This document shows positions 56,234 through 64,000 of a stretch of 64,000 bases of DNA, in pieces. The position numbers and the translations under genes were made by a program. The notes under the pieces were generated by a model, which saw only the letters and a list, made by a program, of their open reading frames with translations, had not been told where the DNA came from and searched no databases. The DNA comes from Streptomyces sp. DG2A-72 (GTDB taxonomy: Bacteria; Actinomycetota; Actinomycetes; Streptomycetales; Streptomycetaceae): NCBI RefSeq assembly GCF_030499575.1, contig NZ_JASTLC010000001.1:1798001-1862000 (forward strand), in the 5' to 3' direction. Numbering within the stretch: the stretch's first letter is position 1; every line of letters begins with the position of its first letter.

Positions 56234-58851
56234 GCACGGAGCCCGAGCCCACCGAGGACGCTGCGCACGCCGAGCCGGGGACCCCGGGCGCCGCGCCGGA
56301 GGGCGACACCCGGGAGACGGGGACCACGGAGGGCGAGCCGGCCCGGGACGGCGGAGAAGCCGGGGGCAAGTCGGCCCGGGACGGCGCAGACGCCGGGGGC
56401 AAGTCGGCCCGGGACGGCGCAGACGCCGGGGGCAAGTCGGCCCGGGACGGCGCAGACGCCGGGGACGAGTCGGCCCGGGACGGCGCAGACGCCGGGGGCA
56501 AGTCGGCCCGGGACGGCGCAGACAAGACCGGGGCCGACACGGACGCCGACCAAGGCGCAGCCGACACGGGTGAGACGCAGAGCCAGGGCGCAGCCGACGC
56601 AGGCGAGACCCAGAACCAGGGCGCAGCCGACGCAGGCGAGACCCAGAACCAGGGCGCAGCCGACGCAGGCGAGACCCAGAACCAGGGCGCAGCCGACGCA
56701 GGCGAGACCCAGAACCAGGGCGCAGCCGACGCAGGCGAGACCCAGAACCAGGGCGCAGCCGACACGGGGGGAGCCCCGAGCGAGGCCTCAGCCGACGCAG
56801 GCGGGACCCAGAGCCCGGCCGATGAAGCCGCTGCCGCCGCCAAGTTGTCCGAGGCTGAGGCCGAGCTTGCCGCTCAGCGGATCGAGCGGGAGCGGATCGA
56901 GCGCCGGAAGGCCGAGAAGGCGGCGCCCATCACGGCCGGGGCGAAGCTCAGCGGAACGGCCGCCGACCTGCTCGCGGCCGTGCGTGCCGTGGAGAGCGGT
57001 GAGAAGCCCGCGGCCACCGTGTTCAGCGAGCCGGAGCCGACGCCCCGCCGCCCCGCCCCCGAGCCGGTGCGCCGCCCGCAGACCGAGGCGGTCCAGACGG
57101 CCGACGCGGTCACGGCCACGGCCCCCGCGCCCGAGGCCGTCGACGCCGTGCGCGGTGTGCTGGCCGGCGGCGGTGCCCCGGAGACGCTCGCCCCGCACGT
57201 CGCCGCAGCCCTCGGCGAGAGCGCGGGCGACCTGCTGCGGGCGGACCCCTGGCAGTTGCTGCGGGTCACCGGGGTGCGCACCGAGCAGGCGGACGGGTTC
57301 GCGCGGGCGCTGCTCGGCGGCGAGTCCGGCCCGGACGACGAGCGGCGCGGCCGTGCGGTCACCGTCTGGCTCCTGGAGCAGGCCGCCCTGGCGGGGCACA
57401 CCGCCCTGGAGCTGCCGGCGCTCACCGCCGCACTGACCCAGCGGGGCGTGCCGGACGCGGACACCGCCGTACAGAACGCCCTCGCGGAGGGCGAGGCCCT
57501 GGCCTTCCAGGACGCGTTGGACGACAAGGGCGGCGGCGCGGCCGACGAGGGCGACGAGGAGCGGCCGGTCCGGGTCCTGGTCGGCCTGGAGCGGTACGCC
57601 CTCGCCGAGGAGAGCCTCGCCGACGGACTGGCCCGGCTGATCAACTCGGTGCCCAAGCAGGACGGTTCGGCCGACGAGTGGGAGCGGGCCGCGTGGGCGG
57701 CGGGCTCCGCGGTCGAGTTGATCCGCGCGGTCGCGTCCCACGGTCTCGTGCTGCACACGGGCGGCGAGGCGTCCTTGACAGAACCGGCGGCACTGTTGCG
57801 CACGGCCTCCGAACTCGGCCTCCGCGCCTGGGCCGCCACCCACAGCCCGCTGGGCCGTACGCGGTTCGCGGCGCTGCTGAGCGAGCCGGACGGCTCCCGG
57901 GTCACCACCGTGTCCGGCCTCCTCTCCGGTGCCGAGGGCCCCGGCCGGGACGCGGACGGTGCTCTCGACCTCGACCTCCTCGTGGTGCTGGACGCTCCGC
58001 AGCTGGACGTGGAGACGGCGGCGCTGCTCTCGGAGTCGTTGCCGGACGGGGCGCGGCTGCTGCTGGCCGGGGATCCGGGGGTGCTGTGGTCGGCGGGTCC
58101 GGGGCGGGTGTTCGCGGATCTGCTGGCGGCGCGGGTCTGCCCGCAGATCGCCTCCCGGCAGCCCGACCCCGGTCCGCTGGGCGAGCTGGTCTCCGGGATC
58201 GGCATCGGCGAGCTGAACCAGGTGGACTCCCCCGGCAAGGAGCTGGTGATCGTGCCGGTGCGGGACGCGGGCGAGGCCGTGCACCGGACCGTGCAGCTCG
58301 TCGCGGACTCGGTGCCGCGGGCGATCGGCGTACCGGCCGAGCAGACCGTGGTCATCACGCCGGGCCACGGCGGCGCGGCCGGTACGCGCGCGCTGAACAC
58401 GGCGCTGAAGGAGCGGCTGAACCCCGGCCCCGGCCGGTTCGGCGGCTTCGACCCCGGCGACCGGATCGCCTACTCCCCCGCGCCGGGCCGTACGCTGCCG
58501 GGCCAGGTGGTGAAGGCCGACGCCGACGGGCTGCACCTGTCGTGTGCGGGCGCCCCGGTCGTCGTACCGAAGGAGCGGGTGGAGCAGTCCGTGCGGCACG
58601 GGTGGGCGCTGACCGCGCACCAGGCGGTGGGTGCCCGGTGGCCCGCGGTGGTCGTGGTGCTGCCCGGCGACGCCGCGCAGGCCCTCAGCCGGCCCTGGGT
58701 CTACACCGCCTTCGGCCGGGCGGAGCGCCATCTGTCGGTGGTCCACGGCGTCGAGCAGGCGCTCCCGCGTGCGGTGGCCGAGGTCCCGCCCAAGCCCAGG
58801 ACGACCCGCCTGTCCGTCCTGCTGGCCCCGCAGATCCCGGCGGCGGGCTGA
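56230..58851 (+). CDS. Helix-hairpin-helix protein, degenerate RecD2-like helicase
   Basis: 873 residues. N-terminus ~1-200 is two arrays of 11-residue repeats and disordered. A charged helix follows (~215-240), then an HhH region (APHVAAALGESAGDLLRADP) like RecD2. The RecD2 frame continues with ruined motifs: Walker A position reads TGGEASLTE (residues 510-518) where TGGPGTGKT is expected; the DEAS box reads VVLDAPQLD (~585); LAGDPGVLWSAGPG matches motif III; WALTAHQAVGARWPAVVVVLP (from T795 region) and YTAFGRAERHL match motifs Va-VI without the KSQG and TRA residues. ATP hydrolysis is unlikely. GTG start overlaps the reductase stop. Confidence 0.8.
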   Translation: MSTEPEPTEDAAHAEPGTPGAAPEGDTRETGTTEGEPARDGGEAGGKSARDGADAGGKSARDGADAGGKSARDGADAGDESARDGADAGGKSARDGADKTGADTDADQGAADTGETQSQGAADAGETQNQGAADAGETQNQGAADAGETQNQGAADAGETQNQGAADAGETQNQGAADTGGAPSEASADAGGTQSPADEAAAAAKLSEAEAELAAQRIERERIERRKAEKAAPITAGAKLSGTAADLLAAVRAVESGEKPAATVFSEPEPTPRRPAPEPVRRPQTEAVQTADAVTATAPAPEAVDAVRGVLAGGGAPETLAPHVAAALGESAGDLLRADPWQLLRVTGVRTEQADGFARALLGGESGPDDERRGRAVTVWLLEQAALAGHTALELPALTAALTQRGVPDADTAVQNALAEGEALAFQDALDDKGGGAADEGDEERPVRVLVGLERYALAEESLADGLARLINSVPKQDGSADEWERAAWAAGSAVELIRAVASHGLVLHTGGEASLTEPAALLRTASELGLRAWAATHSPLGRTRFAALLSEPDGSRVTTVSGLLSGAEGPGRDADGALDLDLLVVLDAPQLDVETAALLSESLPDGARLLLAGDPGVLWSAGPGRVFADLLAARVCPQIASRQPDPGPLGELVSGIGIGELNQVDSPGKELVIVPVRDAGEAVHRTVQLVADSVPRAIGVPAEQTVVITPGHGGAAGTRALNTALKERLNPGPGRFGGFDPGDRIAYSPAPGRTLPGQVVKADADGLHLSCAGAPVVVPKERVEQSVRHGWALTAHQAVGARWPAVVVVLPGDAAQALSRPWVYTAFGRAERHLSVVHGVEQALPRAVAEVPPKPRTTRLSVLLAPQIPAAG
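56341..56523 (+). repeat. 33-bp minisatellite, array 1
   Basis: Five full units and one partial of GCCCGGGACGGCGCAGACGC-type sequence at 33-bp steps from 56341, each coding ARDGADAGGKS-type 11 residues. Units are near identical; unit 4 carries GDES instead of GGKS. Confidence 0.95.
56551..56814 (+). repeat. 33-bp minisatellite, array 2
   Basis: Eight units at 33-bp steps from 56551, five of them identical (56584-56748), coding QGAADAGETQN-type 11 residues; outer units have diverged. Same period and reading frame as array 1, different sequence. Confidence 0.95.
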
Positions 58852-58941
58852 CGCGGGGACGACCGACACGGACGACGGCGGTGGCTTCGGAGGCCGTAAC
58901 CTCCGTGACCACCGCCGTCGTACCGGACGGTGTTCAGCCCG

Positions 58942-59700
58942 TCAGCGGTCCGCGTCCAGCCGCTCCAGGTCCTCTTCCTCCACCTCGTCCTCGGCCTCGT
59001 CGTCCACCTCGTCGTCCGCCTCGTCCTCGGGCTCTTCTTCGTCCTCGTCCGGGTCGAGTTCGTCCTCGAGATCGTCGTCCACGTCGTCCTCGATCTCGTC
59101 GTCGAAGACGGCACTGACATCGAACCGGCAGACCACCTGCTGCGGGTCGATCGCCTCGAACGGTGCCTCCAGCCACTCGCCGGGATCGGCGGGGTCGTCC
59201 GCCGCGGTCACCCAGAGCGTGGAGTCGCCCTCCTCCAGGCCGAACTCCTTGTGCCGTGAGGCGATCTCGTCCGGTTCGAACTCGCCGAACAGGAGGCCCA
59301 GTGCCCCGTGCACGGTGCCGGAGGCCCCCGCCCCGTCCCTCCCCTGGTCGTCCGCCGCCTCGACCCGCTGGGCCTGCGCCAGCAGCCGCTGCGGTTCCAC
59401 CACGGCGTAGTCGCGGCGGATCAGCACGCTCAGCGCGTTCGGCTCCTCGGGCCCCGCGTACGGCGGCAGCGCGTCTTCGGCACCGGGGATCTCGAAGGGT
59501 GTGACCTCGTCGTAGCGGTCGTAGAGCAGCTCGTCGTACGCCTCGGCGGCCCCGGCGAGCTGGTTGAACGCCTCGTAGACGGTCGGGTCGTCCTCCCCCG
59601 ACCGGCGTTCGACCGCGGCCAGGTGGCGGTCGAGCGCGGTCTTGACCGCCTCGGCGGCGGCGCGTACCTCGGCAGCGGTGGGCTGAGCAGCATCAGACAT
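58942..59700 (-). CDS. Acidic protein with poly-Asp/Glu tail, function unknown
   Basis: 252 residues. A helical N-terminal half (KTALDRHLAAVERRSGEDDP, YEAFNQLAGAAEAYDELLYD) and a middle domain (NALSVLIRRDYAVVEPQRLL, LLFGEFEPDEIASRHKEFGL, TLWVTAADD) are followed by a ~50-residue tail that is almost wholly Asp and Glu. No family recognised. The ATG at 59700 starts the conserved part. Divergent from the 62-residue DUF5703 gene. Confidence 0.8.
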   Translation of the reverse strand: MSDAAQPTAAEVRAAAEAVKTALDRHLAAVERRSGEDDPTVYEAFNQLAGAAEAYDELLYDRYDEVTPFEIPGAEDALPPYAGPEEPNALSVLIRRDYAVVEPQRLLAQAQRVEAADDQGRDGAGASGTVHGALGLLFGEFEPDEIASRHKEFGLEEGDSTLWVTAADDPADPGEWLEAPFEAIDPQQVVCRFDVSAVFDDEIEDDVDDDLEDELDPDEDEEEPEDEADDEVDDEAEDEVEEEDLERLDADR

Positions 59701-59747
59701 AGGGCAGACGCTATCCGTACTGGGGCTCTGCCCGCACAATAGATGCG

Positions 59748-59936
59748 ATGCCGGAATACGAATTTGTCGACGTGTACGTGCCGCGCGGGGTCTCTCGCAA
59801 GGACGCCACACGCCTGCTGACGGACCATGCCGAGTACGGACACTGGGAGTTGGACCGCCTGAGTCTGCTGCGGGACGGGAGCCGCAGGGTGCGGTTGCGC
59901 CGACGGATCATCCGCCAGGTGCGCGCCACGTGGTGA
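59748..59936 (+). CDS. DUF5703 family small protein
   Basis: 62 residues, MPEYEFVDVYVPRGVSRKDA through a basic C-terminus RVRLRRRIIRQVRA. Conserved small actinobacterial protein of unknown function. Ends before a very strong terminator shared with chpC. Confidence 0.8.
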   Translation: MPEYEFVDVYVPRGVSRKDATRLLTDHAEYGHWELDRLSLLRDGSRRVRLRRRIIRQVRATW

Positions 59937-59951
59937 GCTGAGGCAGGAGAA

Positions 59952-59991
59952 AAACGGAGCGGGCCCCGCCACGGCGGGGCCCGCTCCGTTT
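59952..59991. terminator. Bidirectional terminator between DUF5703 gene and chpC
   Basis: 17-bp perfect stem (59952-59968 with 59975-59991), 6-nt loop CCACGG, flanked by A and T runs on both sides. Confidence 0.9.
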
Positions 59992-60004
59992 CTGTGCGGT
60001 GTCG

Positions 60005-60802
60005 CTATGCCGAGGCGCGTGCCCTGCGGTAGAGGACCGTGCCCGCCAGCAGTGCTCCCGCGCCGACGGGGAGGACGACACCGAGGGGAAGGTCACCGCC
60101 GGTGTGGGCGAGCTGGGCGCTGCCCTGCGGCTGGGGGATCGACTGGGCGCCGGGCTGGTTGCCCCGCGAGGAGCCGTGGCCGCCGTCCGGCGTCCCGTCG
60201 TCCACGCCCGGGGGCGTACCGGGCTCCACGGGGTTGCCGGGCCGGCCGGGATCGCCCGGATGTCCAGGGTCGCCGGGCTGCCCGGGGTTGCCCGGCTCGT
60301 CCGGATTCCCGGGCGGCGGCGTCTCGTGGTCGCCCCCGCCGGGAGGTGTGCTCGGCTGCCCGCCGCCGGAACCGCCGTTGTTCGCGCAGTCGTTGCCCTT
60401 GGTGCCGCTGCCGATGCCGATGATGTCGACGCTGTTGCCGCAGACGTTCACCGGGACGTGGACCGGCGCCTGGACGTGGTTGCCCGAGCCGATGCCCGGG
60501 GAGTCCTTGGCCTGGCCGTCGGCCCGCGAGTCGCCGGAGCCGCCGTGACCGCTGTACCCGCCCTGGTTGACGCACTTGTTGCCCATCGCCGGGTTGAGGA
60601 TCCCGACGACGTTGACCGTGTTGCCGCAGACGTTGACCGGTACGTCCACCGGCGCCTGCACCGTGTTGCCCGACAGCACGCCGGGCGAGTGCGAACTCGA
60701 GCCGTTCGCGCCCGAGTCGGCGTGCGCGTGGCCGCCGGCGGCGGCGATCACGCCGGTGGCGGCCGCCACGGTCATCAGGCCTTTGCGGGTGACCTGTCTC
60801 AT
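60005..60802 (-). CDS. chpC: Long chaplin, cell-wall anchored (ChpC-type)
   Basis: 265 residues. Signal peptide cleaved after A28 (GGHAHA|DS). Two chaplin domains (~36-79 with C59, C77; ~99-141 with C121, C139), a Pro/Gly spacer (~145-228), then sortase signal LAHTG (231-235), hydrophobic span and basic tail. Sortase E would attach it to peptidoglycan; chaplins form the amyloid-like sheath needed for aerial hyphae. Directly downstream of the short chaplin gene, as chpC-chpH in S. coelicolor. Confidence 0.95.
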   Translation of the reverse strand: MRQVTRKGLMTVAAATGVIAAAGGHAHADSGANGSSSHSPGVLSGNTVQAPVDVPVNVCGNTVNVVGILNPAMGNKCVNQGGYSGHGGSGDSRADGQAKDSPGIGSGNHVQAPVHVPVNVCGNSVDIIGIGSGTKGNDCANNGGSGGGQPSTPPGGGDHETPPPGNPDEPGNPGQPGDPGHPGDPGRPGNPVEPGTPPGVDDGTPDGGHGSSRGNQPGAQSIPQPQGSAQLAHTGGDLPLGVVLPVGAGALLAGTVLYRRARASA

Positions 60803-60917
60803 TGCTGCTTACCTGCCTTGTCCCTGCGTTACCGACGCGGAAAGACCGGACGGTCCCGGAGCGCTTGACATGCGCTCCGGGACCGGCGGTGTGGACGAGA
60901 ACCTCAGAGAGGCAGCG

Positions 60918-61151
60918 TCACTTGTTGACGCAGTAGTTGCCGAAGGCGGGGTTCAGCAGCCCGACGACCGAGATCGTGTTGCCGCAGACGTTCACCGGGA
61001 CGTGAACCGGCGCCTGGACGACGTTGCCCGAAGCGATGCCGGGGGAGTGCACCGCAGCACCCTGGGCACCCGAGTCGGCAACGGCAAGGCCCGCACCCGC
61101 GAGAACCAGACCGCCAGTGGCGGCAGCAGCGGCGACGACCTTCTTGATCAT
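60918..61151 (-). CDS. chpH: Short secreted chaplin ChpH
   Basis: 77 residues. Signal peptide MIKKVVAAAAATGGLVLAGA cleaved near A25, one chaplin domain with paired cysteines C56 and C74 and NAFGNYC-type end (LNPAFGNYCVNK). Secreted, self-assembles into amyloid fibrils at the air-water interface. ATG with AGGAGG 5 bp upstream. 115 bp upstream of chpC on the same strand. The 145-bp gap to the M20 peptidase gene shows no recognisable sigma-BldN site. Confidence 0.95.
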   Translation of the reverse strand: MIKKVVAAAAATGGLVLAGAGLAVADSGAQGAAVHSPGIASGNVVQAPVHVPVNVCGNTISVVGLLNPAFGNYCVNK

Positions 61152-61296
61152 TATTCCTCCTTGTTGGCAATGCGATCCAAAGTCGCGGATCACATCAGCT
61201 GTAACGAGGAGGAACTAATGGAGCTACGAGCTTATGGTCGCATTCACCCTTCCTGGGCGATCTCCGTACGTGCGGGCGAATACCGGCGTCAACACG

Positions 61297-62622
61297 TCAT
61301 GACGCGTCGATGAAGCGGTCGAGCACCCGCGCCCCGAACTTCAGCCCCTCCACCGGCACCCGCTCGTCGACACCGTGGAACATGCCCGCGAAGTCCAGCT
61401 CCGGCGGCAGTTGCAGCGGCGCGAAGCCGAAGCAGCGGATGCCGAGGTCGTCGAAGGACTTGGCGTCGGTACCGCCGGAGAGCATGTAGGGGACGGCCCG
61501 GGCGATCGGGTCCTCGGCGCTCAGGGCGCTCTGCATGGCGTCGACGAGCTTGCCGTCGAAGTCGGTCTCCAGCGCCTTGTCGCCGTGCACGTCCTCCCGC
61601 TTCACCCGCGGGCCGAGGATCCGGTCGAGGTCGGCGAGGAACTCCTCCTCGTACCCGGGCAGGAAGCGCCCGTCGACGTGCGCGGTCGCCTGGCCGGGGA
61701 TGACGTTGACCTTGTAGCCGGCGCCGAGCATGGTGGGCGCCGCCGAGTTCCGCAGCGTCGCACCGACCATCTTGGCGATGCCGCCGAGCTTGGCCAGCGT
61801 CTCGTCCATGTCCTCGGGGTCGAGCTCGGTACCGAGCGCGTCGGACAGCTCGTCGAGGAAGGACCGTACGGTCTTGGTGACCCGTACCGGCCACGTGTGC
61901 CGCCCGAGCCGCCCGACTGCCTCGCACAGCTCGGTGATGGCGTTGTCGTTGTTCGTCATCGAGCCGTGACCGGCCGTGCCGTCCACGGTGAGCCGCATCC
62001 AGTGCATGCCCTTCTGGGCGGTCTCCACGAGATACAGCCGCAGCTTCTCGTTGACGGTGAAGGAGAACCCCCCGACCTCACCGATCGCCTCGGTGACGCC
62101 CTCGAAGAGGTCCGGGTGCTTCTTGACCAGGTGCTTGGCGCCGTACGTCCCGCCCGCCTCCTCGTCCGCGAGGAAGGCGAGGACGATGTCGCGCGGGGGC
62201 TTGCGTCCGCTGCGCAGCCGGTCGCGGACGACCGCGAGGGTCATCGCGTCCATGTCCTTCATGTCGACGGCACCGCGGCCCCACACGCACCCGTCCGCGA
62301 TCTCGCCGGAGAAGGGGTGGTGGGTCCAGTCCTGGGCGTTGGCCGGTACGACGTCGGTGTGTCCGTGGATCAGCAGCGCGGGCCGGGAGGGGTCCTCGCC
62401 CTCGATCCGGGCCACCGTGGACGCGCGTCCCGGGTGGGATTCGAAGATCTGCGGTTCGAGCCCCACCTCGGCGAGCTTCTCGGCGACGTACTCGGCCGCC
62501 TTGCGCTCGCCGGGACCCGAGTGGTCGCCGTAGTTGCTGGTGTCGATCTGGATGAGCTCGCGGCAGAGGTCCACGACCTCGTCCTCGCCGGTGACGCTGC
62601 TGGCCGTGTCCGTCCCGCTCAC
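61297..62622 (-). CDS. M20-family metallopeptidase (ArgE/DapE-like)
   Basis: 441 residues. Di-zinc ligands in LLIHGHTDVVPAN (H, D), GRGAVDMKD (D), FLADEEAGGTYGAK (catalytic EE) and the C-terminal H of FAGMFHGVDERVP. Co-catalytic dimerisation domain in the middle (MRLTVDGTAGHGSM). Acts on an unknown peptide or N-acylated amino acid. GTG at 62622 with GGGAGG 8 bp upstream preferred over a start 21 bp further out. Confidence 0.92.
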   Translation of the reverse strand: MSGTDTASSVTGEDEVVDLCRELIQIDTSNYGDHSGPGERKAAEYVAEKLAEVGLEPQIFESHPGRASTVARIEGEDPSRPALLIHGHTDVVPANAQDWTHHPFSGEIADGCVWGRGAVDMKDMDAMTLAVVRDRLRSGRKPPRDIVLAFLADEEAGGTYGAKHLVKKHPDLFEGVTEAIGEVGGFSFTVNEKLRLYLVETAQKGMHWMRLTVDGTAGHGSMTNNDNAITELCEAVGRLGRHTWPVRVTKTVRSFLDELSDALGTELDPEDMDETLAKLGGIAKMVGATLRNSAAPTMLGAGYKVNVIPGQATAHVDGRFLPGYEEEFLADLDRILGPRVKREDVHGDKALETDFDGKLVDAMQSALSAEDPIARAVPYMLSGGTDAKSFDDLGIRCFGFAPLQLPPELDFAGMFHGVDERVPVEGLKFGARVLDRFIDAS

Positions 62623-62807
62623 GCTGCTTCCTCCCACTGTCACTGCTGGTGGTCCCCCTCATCCTCCCTCCCCCGCCGGTCCGCCCCAAGACCCCGCCCG
62701 TCCCGTCACACGCCGTTCACGCGGCGACAGGGGGTGATCGGCCACCCTCCGGAGCCTGGTAATGTTTCCTTCGTCGCCGCGGGGAACCCCCGCACGACAC
62801 ACACCTT

Positions 62808-62892
62808 GTCCGGGTGGCGGAATGGCAGACGCGCTAGCTTGAGGTGCTAGTGCCCTTTATCGGGCGTGGGGGTTCAAGTCCCCCCTCGGACA
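62808..62892 (+). tRNA. tRNA-Leu (anticodon GAG)
   Basis: 85 nt cloverleaf. Acceptor GTCCGGG/CTCGGAC with one G-T pair, D-arm TGGCGGAATGGCAGACG, anticodon stem CTAGC/GCTAG with loop TTGAGGT (GAG), long class II variable arm (TGCCCTTTATCGGGCG) and T-arm GGGGGTTCAAGTCCCCC. CCA is not encoded. Type II with GAG anticodon identifies leucine (CUC codons). Confidence 0.96.
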
Positions 62893-62899
62893 CACTCTG

Positions 62900-62924
62900 A
62901 AAACCCCACTCCACGTGGGGTTTT
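62900..62924 (+). terminator. Terminator after tRNA-Leu
   Basis: 10-bp stem AAAACCCCAC/GTGGGGTTTT with 5-nt loop and T run, 8 bp past the tRNA. Confidence 0.9.
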
Positions 62925-63186
62925 CTGCTGTCCGCCACCGATGCCGGACACGCTTCGCGATCAAGTGTGGGCCATCTCTCGCCGGGCGGGCAGACACCGA
63001 GGTCACAGCCCCGACGCCCCCTCCCTCAGCGCCCCGGACAACCCACCCAAGTGGCCGCAAGGTAACGCGGAACCTAACGTCGGACTAAAATTTCCGGCTT
63101 GTCGGAGCTGGAGCCGGACAACCCCAGGCAAACCTGCGGGCCCACCAGCGCCCCGGAGGCTTCCGGGATCGAGACGCGAGGACCCG

Positions 63187-64000
63187 ATGGCAGCCATACA
63201 CGAGAGCAGCGCTCTCGGCCTGCTCGATGAAGAGATCCGCGAGCGATTCGGTAGTACCGCACGTTTCTCGGGCGGGGCCGCGGCCTCTCCCCGCACACTT
63301 GTCGACATCTTCGAGGCGTCCGTCCGGTCGTACCCGGACGAGCTCGCCCTGGACGACGGCGCGCGGCGCCTGACCTACCGTGCGCTGGCCGTCGAGGTCG
63401 CGGCGCTGCGGCGCAGGCTCGCCGACGCCGGTGTGGGACTCGGTGACCGGGTGGGCGTGCGGGTGCCGTCCGGGACCAACGATCTGTACGTCGCGATCCT
63501 CGCCGTACTGGCCGCGGGCGCCGCGTATGTGCCGGTGGACGCCGAGGACCCGGACGAGCGGGCCGAGTTGGTGTTCGGCGAGGCCGACGTACGGGCCGTC
63601 ATCGGTGCCGACCATGTCATCAGCGCCCACAGCAGGGCGGACGTTCCCGCCGGCCGGCCCGGTGTCGAGCACGACGCCTGGATCATCTTCACCTCCGGGT
63701 CGACGGGGAAGCCCAAGGGTGTCGCCGTCACCCACGAGAACGCCGCCGCGTTCGTGGACGCCGAGGCCGCGCTGTTCCTCACCGATGACCCCATCGGCCC
63801 GGGTGACAGGGTCATGGCGGGTCTGTCGGTCGCCTTCGACGCGTCCTGCGAGGAGATGTGGCTGGCCTGGCGCTACGGCGCCTGTCTGGTGCCCGTCCCC
63901 CGCTCGCAGGTCCGCAGCGGTGCCGACCTCGGACCCTGGCTGGTGGAGCAGGACATCAGCGTCGTGTCGACGGTGCCCACGCTGGCCGCGCTGTGGGAGC
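63187..64000 (+). CDS. NRPS-like adenylating enzyme, Pls/poly-amino-acid synthetase type, partial
   Basis: Open from ATG 63187 (GCGAGG 6 bp upstream) to the window edge, 271 codons visible. N-terminal adenylation domain: LTYRALAVEVAALRRRLADA (A1-A2 region), AAYVPVDAEDPDERAE and A3 core IIFTSGSTGKPKGVAV. FVDAEAALF and SVAFDASCEEMWLAWRYGAC resemble the same places in S. albulus epsilon-poly-lysine synthetase as I remember it. Such enzymes carry A, T and a C-terminal membrane region making homopoly-amino acids; those parts are outside the window. An ordinary NRPS or acyl-CoA ligase remains possible. Confidence 0.8.
   Translation, partial: MAAIHESSALGLLDEEIRERFGSTARFSGGAAASPRTLVDIFEASVRSYPDELALDDGARRLTYRALAVEVAALRRRLADAGVGLGDRVGVRVPSGTNDLYVAILAVLAAGAAYVPVDAEDPDERAELVFGEADVRAVIGADHVISAHSRADVPAGRPGVEHDAWIIFTSGSTGKPKGVAVTHENAAAFVDAEAALFLTDDPIGPGDRVMAGLSVAFDASCEEMWLAWRYGACLVPVPRSQVRSGADLGPWLVEQDISVVSTVPTLAALWE

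Noticed and set aside
56145..56843. Antisense frame with repeated PWFWVSPASAA units
   Set aside because: It is the reverse reading of the two 33-bp minisatellites inside the HhH protein gene; the sense strand has a proper start and coupling.
61152..61296. Sigma-BldN promoter for chpH
   Set aside because: No match I could defend to the consensus in the gap; left unassigned.

Overview
High-GC actinobacterial chromosome, almost certainly Streptomyces. Supporting signs: chaplin genes, a complete Pup-proteasome locus, mycothiol ligase (mshC), a gylR-glpFKD glycerol locus, a SARP regulator, and two intergenic repeats of a kind I recall as common in Streptomyces. Gene order from about 4.3 kb rightwards matches the conserved Streptomyces core as I remember it (helY-tat-pafBC-proteasome-metH-glp-mshC-chpCH).

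Left end (1-4073): the edge of a specialised-metabolite cluster. A KASIII-like synthase (partial), a carrier protein, an E2-type acyltransferase, a Sfp-type phosphopantetheinyl transferase and an alpha/beta hydrolase run as one tightly overlapping operon, with a SARP activator facing it. Apart from the PPTase, the set matches the acyltetronate/spirotetronate cassette (abyssomicin AbyA1, A3, A4, A5; agglomerin Agg4/Agg5), which builds the tetronate ring and its exocyclic methylene by acetylation and elimination.

4.3-23 kb: helY, tatC/tatA, two small genes, pafC/pafB, two FKBP isomerases, pafA, an MFS/LacI divergent pair, prcA/prcB, an endonuclease-VII-like HNH gene, pup, dop and arc. This is the whole tagging, untagging, unfolding and proteolysis pathway, with the PafBC regulators nearby.

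23-37 kb: ferredoxin, a secreted protein, trmI, an M50 protease with CBS domains, a RecB-type nuclease, an orphan response regulator, two paralogous solute-binding lipoproteins without permeases, a HAD phosphatase and metH.

37-47 kb: gylR-glpF-glpK-glpD with two copies of a 17-bp palindrome, one before gylR and one before glpF, plus a 6 x 13-bp tandem repeat. Then a secreted phospholipase A2, a nucleoside phosphorylase, a GntR/FCD regulator, a PAC2 protein and a Tat-exported beta-propeller protein.

47-64 kb: a decayed subtilase, the mshC operon, corA, a ferritin-like protein, an F420-type LLM oxidoreductase, an aldo/keto reductase, a RecD2-like protein with ruined helicase motifs and two 33-bp minisatellites, an acidic protein, chpC, chpH, an M20 peptidase, tRNA-Leu(GAG), and the start of an NRPS-like adenylating enzyme resembling epsilon-poly-lysine synthetase. 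Many gene pairs are separated by strong intrinsic-terminator hairpins, listed individually.
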